DNA of 64,000 bases, from contig JAJEKV010000064.1 of assembly GCA_021234155.1 (NCBI GenBank), positions 7,134,001 through 7,198,000 of the forward strand, given 5' to 3'. Positions 21,156 through 32,585 of the stretch are shown here, one piece after another. Within the stretch, counting starts at the first letter, position 1. Every line of letters begins with the position of its first letter. The notes below the pieces were generated by a model that was not told the DNA's origin, searched no databases, and saw only the letters and a program-made list of their open reading frames with translations. This DNA comes from Isoetes taiwanensis (Eukaryota; Streptophyta; Lycopodiopsida; Isoetales; Isoetaceae). A program made the position numbers and the translations under genes.

Positions 21156-22240
21156 ATCCGAGCCATCGAATCGGTATTCTCGAAGAGATGAGCATGCATT
21201 CTCCCATGCATGCATGCATTGCATGCATTTTCTGGGGCTCTAGTTCGTTTGGGGATCGCTATTTCTTGCAGGTTCTTCATCGACTTCTCATCAGCATTTT
21301 CTCCTCTCTCAGCACTTCCCTTGACTATCTTTCTTTGATACCGGGCAGGGGAGGGACTTCTCCCTACTTGATTTTCCAGTTTGGCATCTCTTTCCATGTT
21401 GTGACCTGTTCTTCCCTGATCTTGTCCCTTTTTCGACCATCCTTCAACCTTCGCCCTTGATCTCGTTTTGATAAGAAAGTTCTCTTTTTGTCGGGAGCTT
21501 TTGTCTGTTTTCATGCGAGCTCTATTCGAGAATGCCATCGATCCGAGCCATCGGATCGATATTCTCGAAGAGGCGAGCATGCATTCTTCCATGCATGCAT
21601 GCATTGCATGCATTTTCTGGGGCTCTAGTTCATTTGGGGACCGCTATTTCTTGCAAGTTCTCATCGGCATTTTCTCCTCTCTCAGCAGTTCCCTTGACTC
21701 CCACCCGCCCTCCCTCCATGTATATATTATTGTAAATGTTGTTTTTTTGTCGCGTGGCACGCGTGACCATCCCCTCACTCTTTCGAGGTGTAAATGTTGT
21801 TTTTTGTCACGTGGCACGCGTGACCAGCCCCTCGCTTTTTGAGGTTTTTTCTCTATTGGTTTTTTTGTTGGTGATGTGCAGGTCCAGGGGTGGTGCGCAA
21901 CTTCGGTATTCTCTGTGGAGTGTGGGTTTTTTTGTGGGAACGTTTAGCAGCCTTGTGTTGTCCAAGCCCCTTGCCGAGAAAGGGCAGGGTTTTTTAATCC
22001 CGGCGATAAGCTCTCGGCAGGTACACTAGCCAATATCTGTAGCACATAATTTTATTTGGGGTCCTAGTGTTATAACTGGATATTCCCTATGTTTTTCATT
22101 TTTTGGGTAGCCTGCGATGTGCAGACCCACTATACCATTGTAGAAAAACTGCTGAGATGAATGAAAAGCCTAGCTAAGCTTTTGTCTGTTTTTCATGCAA
22201 GCCCTATTCGAGAATGGTCTTATTTGCACAAATTGCTTTA
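21155..22240. repeat. Palindrome-rich insert with internal duplications
   Basis: This 1.1 kb piece separates the two halves of a LINE tail. It contains a direct repeat (about 21160-21330 and 21530-21700) built around CATGCATGCATGCATTGCAT and TCTGGGGCTCTAGTTC; a second pair, GCTTTTGTCTGTTTT..CTATTCGAGAATG, at 21498 and 22178; and a 58-bp tandem duplication at 21731-21845 (TGTAAATGTTGTTTTT.. with a GGCACGCGTGACC core). No ORF in it resembles a protein. It may be a nonautonomous transposon or a foldback element, followed by rearrangement. Confidence 0.55.
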
Positions 22241-22435
22241 TTATTAACTTTCTAGTATCATCATACTGCAAAGGTTTTATCTTGAATGTCTTTCAAGATA
22301 GGAGTTCTGTAATCCTCATAAGTAATGGTTATACTAGCCCATTGTATGGGTCCATGGCCTATTTGTCTTCGTGGACATTAAAAATTCTATTGTCTGCTAT
22401 TCTATTCTATTCATTGTCTACCACAACCTCTAGAA
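22240..22435 (+). mobile_element. 3'-end fragment of non-L1 LINE, right half
   Basis: Matches 36962-37118 of the complete LINE tail (TACTAGCCCATTGTATGGGT; GTGGACATTAAAAATTCTAT..TATTC repeats). It ends in short TATTC-type repeats like the full copy, which marks the LINE 3' terminus. The left half is at 21046-21155. Confidence 0.7.
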
Positions 22436-24290
22436 CTGTTGGTTGATGTTGCAATGGAGTTTGGGCACTAGATGCTCCTTTGTCTGATACTATAATTGAC
22501 TCTAACCAAGGTTGACTCGAGCCAACATTTGGCAAAGTCAATTGTTGTTTGAGCCGGATTCCTTTGTGTTGGTTGGTGTTCTATCATCTTTCTAATAGTA
22601 TATGGGGTATCATATTGTTTGTAATGAAGTCGTTGTCGCACAAAATCTTAGATCTTACAAAACTTCGAAGGGTCTCTTCTTGAGGCTTTTACAAACATTT
22701 GCGAGCAAAAGATACTCTTCATCTATCCAAACTAGCAAGATGGCGTCAAGAATTATATGGTGTGCAATTGATTCTTCGAACCCCGGCATCTCTTTTACTA
22801 GCTACGTCCTAGGGGGGTTCATATCTTGTTCCCATATTTTATGCATGAGTGCAAGTTAGAGAGGGTTTTTACCATTTTTTGTACATATATCAACAACGGA
22901 GGTGGGTTGATGGTATATACCCTTGATGTCAGTGGAAATCCATTTTGAGGGCCTAGATTAAAACTATTTCTGCGTTTGAGGACTCAGATTGAAACTATCG
23001 CTGTGTTATGTGAGTTAGTGAAAGGCTCTTTTGCCCTCGATTGCGTGAAACTACGTTAAAGCGCCATCCAATCGACCATTGTGATTCTCCATTGGCTTTA
23101 ATAGGTTTCATGTTTCTCTAACAAAAATCGCTCAAAGCTAGCAGTCTAAAGCGAGTTGCAACTTCAGAAGTATCACTTATTGAACTATCCATGAGGACGT
23201 GAGATTCTCTTCTCCCATATTTTACTCTTGTCTGTTCCATCATATCCATATATATTACTTCTCATAGGTCTTTGGGTCTGACATGTAATTAGAAGTTGAT
23301 CAAATTATCTCCCTATGTTCCTTCACATCTCATGTATCTTAGCTGCATAGTAATCCTTGCCTTGTATTTTTAAAGAAGATACTAGAAAATTGCCCACCAT
23401 ATAGTATTTTGCTTAAAATCTTATAGTATTTTATAAATCTTGTTATACAGTATAGCAAATTTTGTACTTGCATACCCCACAAACGAGGAACTTTACGTGC
23501 GGTGTAGATTAAAGAATAAGGGGTGAATATGCCTATCCAACAGCTCTCGTTGCCCTACGTCACCCCCCCGTGTGAATATGCACCCAAACCAAAGGGGGTT
23601 TAAGGGGGATTTTAAATGTGTTGGACCCAATGGTTGTGTTAATTAATGTTAATGGTAGTTATGTGTTGGTTGTTATACTAAAAAAAATTTTGGGCCCTTC
23701 GGGCCCTAAAAAAAATCAAACATACGTAAAAACATGTGAAACATGCAAAATATGTAGCAATATGTAATATCTAATATTTAACATTATAACAAATAAAAAA
23801 AAAAACTAATATGAAACCTGAATAACTATAATGTTATAGCATAATGTAATTTAATTACATACGCTTCACCACAGCATTCAATTGCTAAATGGTATAGATA
23901 TATATTTTGATTCTTCACCACAACATTGTATCCTGTATATTGTATATAAATGGCATAAAAGCATAATTTGTCTCTTCATCACAATGCTATGAAGAGCAAC
24001 TGCAATCTTTAAAATAGTTACGTAATTCATGTGCATGAAATTCCTGGATGGAGCGATGGCTTATAGCCAGTTTAAAAATCCATCATGATATGAGTTGAAT
24101 ATAGTGCTACATAAGATAAGAGGCTGGACAATTGCACCAAAATAGAGTATTTGGAAATAGAGTGTTTGAAGATCCATTCCTGCATAAGAAATGTCTCAGG
24201 AGAACAAACAAATATACAATTAGTATCGTCTATTCCACTGCAAAGCAATAATGAAAGCCACATTACTAGATATGTAGCATCTGGAGCCAT
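22436..24290. repeat. Repeat-derived spacer with dispersed repeat copy
   Basis: 22436-23395 holds no supported feature. 23395-23680 is a copy of the repeat at 40210-40590, but its two halves are arranged differently (here TATAGTATTTTGC.. precedes TTGCCCTACGTCACCC; at 40.2 kb the second half is inverted and first). The perfect hairpin GGGCCC-TTC-GGGCCC follows at about 23693-23707. The remainder to 24290 is AT-rich without a supported feature. Confidence 0.6.
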
Positions 24291-24317
24291 TAGCTTCTGG
24301 TTCCATTAAATTGGCGG

Positions 24318-25043
24318 TTGGCAAGAACAATCCTGCGCAGAAGCTGCAAAATCGTCAAGATAATCATCATTTTGACACTATCAATCATGCACAACAGGGT
24401 TTCAGCCAAATCCTACATAGAATCATGTCTTTCAGCTGATAAATGCAATGCCATTTTGAGCTATGAGCTGAAAAAGGCTATGAAAGTAAGCCAAATAGGG
24501 TATTTATTCTCAGTAGATGTTAGAACTGTGCTAGGAGCCAACAGCTGGGATTTCAACACATTTGATCAAGGAGAAACAGTCATAGAACAGAATTCTTGCA
24601 GCTGTGAACAGGGCATTCGAAAAGCAAGCTCTGTTACATACAAAGCGAAAGATATGGACACTCTACTCAGCATCGCATCAGACATATAGACATATACGGT
24701 GGATTAGTCAGCGCACAACAGATTGCTCAGGCTAATAATCTGTCTACACATTGATAGTCTTGTTTCAGGGCAAAATGTGACAATTCCGTTCCCCTGTGCT
24801 TGCCAAAACAATAGGTTCAAAGGGCGGCATGCAAATTTTCTTACCTATACAATCCAAGCTGCTGATTCTCTGACCATGGCTTCAACATTTGTGTATTCTC
24901 TTCTAACGAATCGGACCCTGCTCATACCTACTAAACATAAATCAAATCAAACGCACAATCTGAAACCTTCATATCCGTATCATTTTTTTTTTCGTACCTC
25001 ATTTCCCATGCCTTACATGGATTATTCCTTGATTGGGCGGTGA
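24318..25043 (+). pseudogene. LYM-type LysM extracellular protein, pseudogene
   Basis: The reading resembles plant LYM/CEBiP-like LysM proteins, which bind chitin or peptidoglycan fragments at the cell surface. It starts with a hydrophobic, signal-like stretch (IVKIIIILTLSIM), but the frame has no ATG before it. Then come CNAILSYELKKAMKVSQIG, the CSCEQGIRK spacer, a LysM with LLSIASDI, and VTIPFPCACQN before a second, decayed LysM (LTYTIQAADSLTMA). An 8-base tandem duplication (AGACATAT twice, about 24678-24693) creates TAG at 24687-24689. The next segment reads IYGGLVSAQQIAQANN in another phase, and a second small indel near 24750 restores the frame. The C-terminal part is degraded and no GPI or kinase part was found. 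Confidence 0.75.
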
Positions 25044-25532
25044 GTGTCATATGATTCTCATTTACGAATTTACTTCATGAATTTTGCTTTGGCCAACCGA
25101 GGAGCGGGACTAACATTTCGATGGCTAATTGCTTGGTTAATTAACTGCAGCATCAGATTTGAATGAAATCCAACGTAGAAAATGCTTGCCGGATTGGACG
25201 AAATCATATATCTCATCCCTGCAACCCCTTCATCGATTAGAAAACAAGAAGAGCTTTTAGTTAAGACCAACTTCCATTGTTCCAGTAACCCAATTCATTT
25301 GAAGGCTCAAGAAATCCATCTTCGACATGGTGCCATTCAGCTTATTATTCTTGACAAGAATGCGGGCTCAAAGATGTTCGAACCCCGCAAAGATTGTATT
25401 GCTTTGGATTCTTGCCTTCTTTCTTCGTAACCCTAAAATAACCCTAAAACATGATGGCACGATGCTTGCATGCAAAACTCTAAAAATGGCAACTAAAATA
25501 AAAAGAGGGCTTTTGTTGTGAGCCCTTGGATG

Positions 25533-25700
25533 TTGGACCATTGAAAAAAAAAAAGCTAAATCAACGACCAAGAAATGATGCACTCTAGATGTACGCATTA
25601 GTACATCCATTCGAATACGCCATGAAATCTTAGGAAAACCTTTGTGAAAAGCGTACAAAAACACAAAGAAAACCCCCTGTTATTATGCTACATATGAAGA
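25533..25700 (-). repeat. Dispersed repeat copy (family also at 38.9 and 62.5 kb)
   Basis: On the minus strand it reads GTAGCATAATAACAGGGGGT, TTTTTGTACGCTTTTCAC and GTACTAATGCGTACATCTAG, matching 38885-39030 closely and 62480-62610 loosely. GATGTAC/GTACATC can form a short stem. It looks like the end region of a transposon family. 25044-25532 between this and the LysM pseudogene shows nothing supported. Confidence 0.75.
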
Positions 25701-27550
25701 TTGAGACACTAATGCATTGTGTATGAATGGGTTACATTTGGTATGATATGTTAAATTGTAATATGTCGAGGATATATCTATAAAATTTTTTATGTGATTT
25801 AAAACTTGGAGAATGTATCATGTATGTTTATTGATAGGAAATTGAATCATAATTGTTGGAAGCCAATGTATTCTTTTTAATGTATGGTAAGACTTGGTTG
25901 TGTAGCTTTTGTATTGTATTTTAACATTTGTAATTTGCTTAATAAAATCTTTGATTCGTCTGTGTATTGTATTGGATTAACGTCTTGAATTGTAAGTTTT
26001 TCTCCATTTTGATTCATGTAGTTGTCGTGTTGTACATACAGTTGGAAAGTATGTGGAACCCATTTTGCTTTTGTCAGCAATTGTTGGTACAATTTGCCTT
26101 GATTATCCTAGAAATAGACATGAAATTAGATCAGTATTGTTGATTTGGTTTATTAGATTTGTTGTACATGGGTTCTTATTTCATGCAATTCATTGGCATT
26201 GTATCCTAGAATTTTTTCTGCTTCGTCATTGCAAGCGGTGGCCCAAGTTTCCCCACTCGAGTCTACGAATTTTGCAAAGCAAATATATCTGTAGCGTATG
26301 TTCATTTAGAATGGAACATTGTTTGGTATATTGATTTTAATCAATTGTTTTAGAATGGTATTTATTGATTCTTACCTTTTAGAAATTGATATGTTGATAT
26401 GACAAGTTTGACACCATGTTGTTGGTGTTTCGTGTTGAACTTTTTTCTTGCAAGAGTTGCGTGCAGTGTACCACATTTGTTGGCCTGGATTGATATAACT
26501 TATAGACGGTCTCACAGTGAAGCTTTTAGATTTTCATTTTACAGTTATAAAATGTTAGTGTTGGAAATCTTGATTTGGATTTTGATTTATGTTCTTAGAT
26601 TACTTTGATTTGTCCAATGTCAGGTGATGTAATATTTGAGATAAATGTTCGATCATTTTGTTGTCTTGTTGAACTGTAGTGTGATTATTGTTTGAGTAGG
26701 CTTGCTCCCGCAGGTGTATACGTTGCATTTTTACCTTCTGTATTGTACCCATATGTGGTAAAATATTTTACGTTGGTCAGTATTTTGGTGGTAAAAATTG
26801 TTGGCAGGTTTTTAAGACTCACCAATTGCGTAATTCCAAAATACATGGAATGTTAGGATTGATTTGTATGATGTTGTTTGTTGTGCTTGATAATGACAAA
26901 CCTGTAGTGAGGAGTGGTGGTTAGATTTTAGTGTATTTGAAGATGTTTGATATTAGATTGAAAATTGTTAGCTCGTACATGCGTGATTGAGACCACTGGT
27001 GCTTGATGGATTGTTTCTTCTAGTTGGGTTGTTTTCGTTGATGCTAGTTGGTTCCAAAGTGTGATGTTGACATTATGTTGGCTACGAAATAAAGACGAAG
27101 AAACAATATTATATTGGCTACTAATTAAATGCGTATTTTCTTTTTAGGTGGTAATGTCGATTCATCTTTGGTCCACAATTGTAAGCTCACGTTTGGTAAT
27201 TTGTTTGTTATCGATTTTTCTTTGAATGTTTGTTTTTGTTGAGAGGTTGCATGCGACTCCAATGACGTTTAATATGTAGCCATATTATGTTAGTGTATGG
27301 TATTTGATTCAATTTATACGTGTATTTTAATTTGTAAGTCTTACCAAAAAGCTTGTCGTTGATGTGTTTTTTCAACTTGTTTATTTTTTAGAAGAAGTAT
27401 CTAATAGAAAAACTGAAATTTTATATTGGTAGTTCATTGATGCATTCTTCTACTAAGGAATTGTTGTTTAGGTTGAGTTCATACTCATTATTTAGGGTTG
27501 AGTATTTTCTATTCACTTTACGTATTGTTCCCTTTGATATGTAGTAGATA
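25700..27550. other. G/T-skewed, gene-free stretch
   Basis: The plus strand is strikingly rich in T and G (TTGTTG, GTTGG) and poor in C over nearly 2 kb. No domain is recognisable on either strand. Because Helitron helicase sequence in minus orientation follows directly (27551-27890), the skew may be that of an old Helitron coding strand too decayed to read. Confidence 0.4.
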
Positions 27551-27890
27551 AAATCCTGACTGCCTTTAACGATTGTCCTTGAGATTTAGAAATTGTCATC
27601 GAGAATGCTAGTCTTACAGGAAATTGTCTTCTGCTAAAGGGCATCTGGCTATCTGAAGGTGTCAAGTTTATCTTTTGATATTAGCACATGTGTCTCCTTG
27701 AATGTTCCAGTAATGATTTCTGCGCAGAGGATTCCTTTGTTGCTTGAATTACTTGGAGTCGGGTGCCATTACATAGTTTTGGATGCATGTTCCTAAGTAC
27801 GATTATTATTGATCGTTCTTTAATATTCAATTTGTATGGTGGCATTCCTGTGGGCGACCTTTTTTACGATATTTTAATATGTACTTAGAA
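27551..27890 (-). pseudogene. Helitron helicase C-terminal fragment
   Basis: The minus strand reads, in broken phases, GMPPHK-like and NIKE segments and then [20 protein letters not shown], the closing helicase motif of Helitron Rep-helicase proteins (Pif1-type). It matches 38340-38640 at nucleotide level in reverse orientation. Upstream (higher coordinates) the match fades near 27900. Confidence 0.8.
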
Positions 27891-28084
27891 TCATCTATTT
27901 TTACTTTGCAACGTAGAAAAGTTGAGGCAAGATTGTGACTTACATTTTGATGAGATGGTTTTCATTGTAAGTTGTTTGATCTCAAAATATAAGAATTGTC
28001 CAGTTTCGTTGTTTGGTTGTATCTTAACTAATCAATCCTTCTTTATATACAATATTGGGCATAAATATCTTTTCATTTCATAGT

Positions 28085-29000
28085 AGAGCACCTTGTTCCC
28101 TCCCACCTCTTACTCTCCTATATGGGTTTTACTTTTCGTTCAATGTTGGCCGATGGGCTTCTGCATTTTTTCCAGCGTAGCACGTGGTGCTTTTCGAGGG
28201 CACCAAGGGGAAGCCCCCCTAGGTCGAGCCTATATTATTCTATCTTGGCGTAGCCCCGTGGCTTCCGAAGATCCTCATGGATCATCTCTTCAATTTTCAA
28301 TATTGTGCTCTTATATTTCTAGTCCAACTTTATAGCTTGCTGACTCTTGGTCCGTGGATGGCTCCTAACATAGTTGACAGTCACATATGGTTAGATCTTG
28401 CAATTTGGAGCTCATTGAGGTGCATGGGGCTGCTTTTTATAGGCCTCTGGGTCGAGCCTATATTTTCCTATCTCGGCGTAGCCCTATAGTTTCCGAGGAT
28501 CCTCATGGATCATCTTTTCAATTTTAATATTGTGCTCTTGTATTTCTAGTCCAACTTTGTAGCTTGGTAACTCTTGGCCTGTGGATGCCTCCTAACACAA
28601 TTGACAATCACATGTTATTTGGTCTTACAGTTTGGAGCTCTCTAATGTGCATAAGGTTGCTTTTTGTATGATCGACCAAGAGGGTCACATGGAGCGGTAT
28701 CTTATGCTTGAATGGGTAGTGCGACTTGACTATTGCAGTTGTTGCAGTTCGGGAGCATTATAGTATAGCGACTTTCTGAATGTTCTATGCGGGGGCCTGA
28801 ACTCATTGTACACAATTATCTTATATATCGAGTGGTCTAACCCGGGGTTGTATTTGTCGTTTTACTCATTTGGGGTTTATTATTTTGTTCCCCTCTTCAC
28901 TCATTTTGGGGTTCATCAATTTATTTCCCTATGGGTTATTGTACTCATTTTTTCATTCAGCTCAATGGAACACCACTTCAGAACAGAACCTAACCCCGGT
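28085..29000 (-). repeat. Inverted copy of repeat at 40.85-41.78 kb
   Basis: CAGCGTAGCACGTGGTGCTT, GATCCTCATGGATCATCT and CTCAATGGAACACCACTTC all have reverse-complement counterparts in 40850-41780, in the mirrored order. The two arms are about 12 kb apart. An internal near-duplicate (about 28200-28380 and 28440-28600, GATCCTCATGGATCATC twice) is present in both arms. Noncoding. Confidence 0.85.
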
Positions 29001-32000
29001 GAGAACCCAAAGTATGCACAATTATCAACCTTTTTAATTTGGGATTATCCGGCATGGCCAAAAACGTTTTTTGGAATTTTGTTTTAAGAGATTTCCTATG
29101 ATTTTGAGGTATTTTGGCCGCCGGAAAAACCTACCGATTTACAAAAATCGTAGAGAATTCTATTAGACATTTTCCTTCTTCGATTTCCACTCTTATCTGG
29201 TCGAAAGCCTGAATAAATTTTAGGAAGTCGTGCCTCCTCCTACTGTGCATGCCTCTCCCTTTATGAATGGTGACCAGATTAGTTCAAAGGCCCTACGCTT
29301 GAAGCCGCCAATTCCTCTCGACACAAGGTATTGCCCCTTTCCCTTTGAAATTTCAGTACGCAGTTTGATTCCATGCTAAGCCTGACACCGGAACCCTGGT
29401 TATGATTTGATAATAGCCTGGATGGTTCTGATAATGCAGAGCGTGGCTTAATTCTAAGCAAGGTTGCTTCACACTTTCCTTTGCCACACAGATGCATTAT
29501 TGCCATAGTGCAAACAAGTTTGGGCCGTGTTACCATGGCGGCCATGGCTGCATGGGCAGAATATTGGACTTGGATTCGAATCTGCCGGATTGCAAAATGC
29601 ATCAATCTTTGATTTGGGGTTTCAATTTACTGTAAGTCCAGTGCTTCAAAGACTGAATCTTTGATTGTATAAGTCTGGTAGGCTTCAAGATTTTTTCACT
29701 CTAGAGTCCGTGGTATAGGCAGCTTTTTGAGGCTAAATTCGTCTTTGAGGCAGTGTATTTTGAGCTCCAATTCCTGGATTTTTTTCCACAGACACCACTA
29801 TAGTCTGAAAGGTTATGGATTCACACTATAGTCTGAAAGGTGATGGATGACCATTTTGAGCACATGTATTGATTTAATGCAAATTTATGCCACATCAATG
29901 ATTTTAGTTTTCTCATTTTATTAACATGTCTTTGTCTTATATCAGCTTTTCTGCATTTTGTTGAGAATCTATTCAAATTGTATCACAAATACCTTTTGTT
30001 TGTTACTTGACTTGCAGGTTGTATGCATAAGGAGCATTTGCCTTGATGAGCTAATTTTGTAAGTTCTCAATGCCATTAAAGATGGGGCTGCAAATTCATG
30101 TGAGTTTCCAAGAGATTTATATCAATGCTAGCTTTGACAAAGTCAAATGTTTAAGAAGTGCTCTTCTTTAGCATATCCATCTTACTTTCCTTTTGAATTT
30201 TCAAAGCAAACTTTTTGACAAAACTGCAGCTTTCACTCTCCCAAGGCCTCATGAAGGGCGCTATTATGTGAATACTCAAGATTTGGACATACGTTCAGTC
30301 TCTGATGCTAAGGGTAAGCCTCTTGATTTCTGCGTTGGAGAGGCAGATCGCATAAAAAGGAAATTTGTAATGTAAATTTGCATGCCTTTCCTCAAGATTT
30401 ATCTTCCCCTGCTTTTGTTATGCATTTAAACACATGCAACACATGTATCCATCCCTTCTACAGTAGCTTATCTGCTAGATAGAACATATGTATCCGTCAC
30501 TTCTAGGCTAGCTTCTATCAGTTAGGAAGGAATATTTTCATTTGAACAGCATTATCAAGTCCTAAAAAGTCATGTACTTTCAAGTTCTAAATGTGGCTCT
30601 TTTGTTTTTAAGACACGGTAGATTGCTTAGCAGTTGCAGCAGAGTATAGGACCATGTTGGTAACAGTGTAGTTTTGTCAAGATCTATTTCGCCCTGCTTT
30701 TGCCATGCATTTACTCACCATTTGTTAAGTTTCCAGCATTATTTTCACTTTCCTTCGGAGAGGATAGGCATCTATTCAATCTTCACAAAGGTGAGCATTA
30801 AGAAACACATGTATACGTCCCTTCTAGGCCTGCTTCTATGAGTTAGGAACAATTCAATTGAACATCATTATCAAGTCCTAAAAAGTTAATGTACTTTCAA
30901 GTAAATGTGGTTCTTTTGTTTTTAAGACTTGGTAGATTGCTTAGCAGTTGCAGGCCTTTTGATGATTTCGTTGCATTCTGTCAGAATACTATGTTTTCTC
31001 TTTGTAGACTGGAGAAAGAACGAAATTACTGATGTTTGTGCCATCATGAACCCATGGTGCTCCTTGCTGATCTTATCAGGTAACAACATGTCAATGATGG
31101 AATTGTGGACGCTTGATGTCTATCGACATGTATATAATTGCTCCTTGGGTTATTTATCGCCACTCGCCGCCCGTTTAGTCACTACAAAGTGGAAGTAAGC
31201 TGTGATGGAACTAGATATTGTAAATCAATATATGTGAATCATGATAACTGCCATAAATTTAGTTCCCATTGTAATTCTGATATTTGAATGATAAAATTGA
31301 TTAACTGCCATAAATTTAGTTCCCATTGCAATCCTGATAATTGAAGGATAAAATTGCTATGTAAATTATGCCATCAAGATTTCTGTCTGTCTTGCATTTT
31401 GTCCTATGTTGGAGAAGCCATGCTGAACCCAAGCTTGAGATCTTCTTCCAGAATTTTAAAAATTGATAGGCTGTATCATGGGGTCTTTGGCTTCATTTCC
31501 TTTGATGTGCTTAATTTCTTCAATCTCATTCTGCTTTCATTGACATCATTTTGTAAGCTGCAGAGGGATTTTAAATCCAAAGTAATGCATCACCAAAAGT
31601 CTGTCTTAGGGATTTATAGAAGAACACAATAAGATTGAAAAACATTAAATCACGCTATATGTTAGATTTAGTCTTAACATGAATAGCTCATCATCTGGCA
31701 TAAACTCATATACTAATGATGCTGGCAACGACATCTAGGGCTTTTGTTAAACCTGTAATATGATGGCATCTAGACAAGAATTGAACTAGGAAGCAAGCGT
31801 CCAAGTGTTTCCCAACATCTTCTCACTAGGTGCGATTTAGATCAGAGCAAATCATAGCTAATCAAATTAAGTTGATGGAAATTTACAAATCGAGGAAATA
31901 ACTATCATCCATTTACCTTGCCAAGCAAATAATCGTTAACCAATGATGCCTTGGGATCTCAAACAGAGTAAATAACTAACTTCCAGTAACCTTGCAAGCA

Positions 32001-32449
32001 AACAACTAATATCAAACCAACCAATTATATTTTCTGACTTGACTATATGCCATCTTCTTCTATATAAGTATCAAATATTCTCTCCCAAAAGATGCGCCAA
32101 ATTTGATGTCTATTACCAATTGTAGTTATATAGGAGGATATGACACGTTTGATATTGAAATATGAAAATGACCTATATATTTCTAAATATGCAATAAAAA
32201 GCTTTATCGTTTTTTCTAAGATCTTGGTAGGCAACTGGACATAACAAGATTAATGGCACAACATAGGGCATCTTCGGCAAAATGAATCCTTGAGTAACTA
32301 ACTATCACACCTTTGTTTTTATTCTTATCTACAAATATTGTTTTCATGCATGCTACACCTTCATTTTGGAGCCATGTTCTTGCATACAGAGCTGATGTTG
32401 AGAACGATGGCCAACAATCAAACAACCACCCTGTCAAATTGTACTAAAG
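29000..32449. other. Exon-like scraps and local duplications
   Basis: No intact gene. Short coding-like blocks with splice borders are visible: about 29280-29330 (ends CACAAG|GTATTG), 30019-30060, 30203-30314 (reads LFDKTAAFTLPRPHEGRYYV, ends CTAAGG|GTAAGC) and 31009-31080 (after CTCTTTGTAG, ends TTATCAG|GTAACA). I do not recognise the protein. An intron-like unit is duplicated (about 30394-30640 and 30690-30950, both ending GCTTAGCAGTTGCAG), and a 62-bp unit is repeated at about 31241-31355. This looks like a decayed host gene. 31700-32449 shows nothing supported. Confidence 0.4.
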
Positions 32450-32477
32450 CCCGGCAACGCCGGGCACCATAACTAGT
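32450..32477 (+). mobile_element. Helitron 3' terminus
   Basis: The perfect 7-bp stem GCCCGGC-AAC-GCCGGGC (32450-32466) is followed eight bases later by CTAG (32474-32477) and a T. Helitrons end in a GC-rich hairpin shortly before CTRR and insert between A and T, and every part of that signature is present. The element would extend to the left; its 5' TC end was not identified. Confidence 0.8.
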
Positions 32478-32585
32478 ATATTTTAGATGCAGAATATGCA
32501 AGTATTGAACGAGCACGAAGAGGATGCTCAATTAACAAATTCAAAAGTAGATATACAAATGTACTTCACTAGAGAATGAAACAAG

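Noticed and set aside
23693-23707. GGGCCC-TTC-GGGCCC hairpin as a second Helitron terminus
   Set aside because: No CTRR followed by T at the proper distance on either strand.
27551-29000. Idea that the whole 25.5-29 kb block is one intact inverted Helitron
   Set aside because: The order of matching segments differs from the 38-42 kb block and no terminal hairpin plus CTRR was found on the minus strand.
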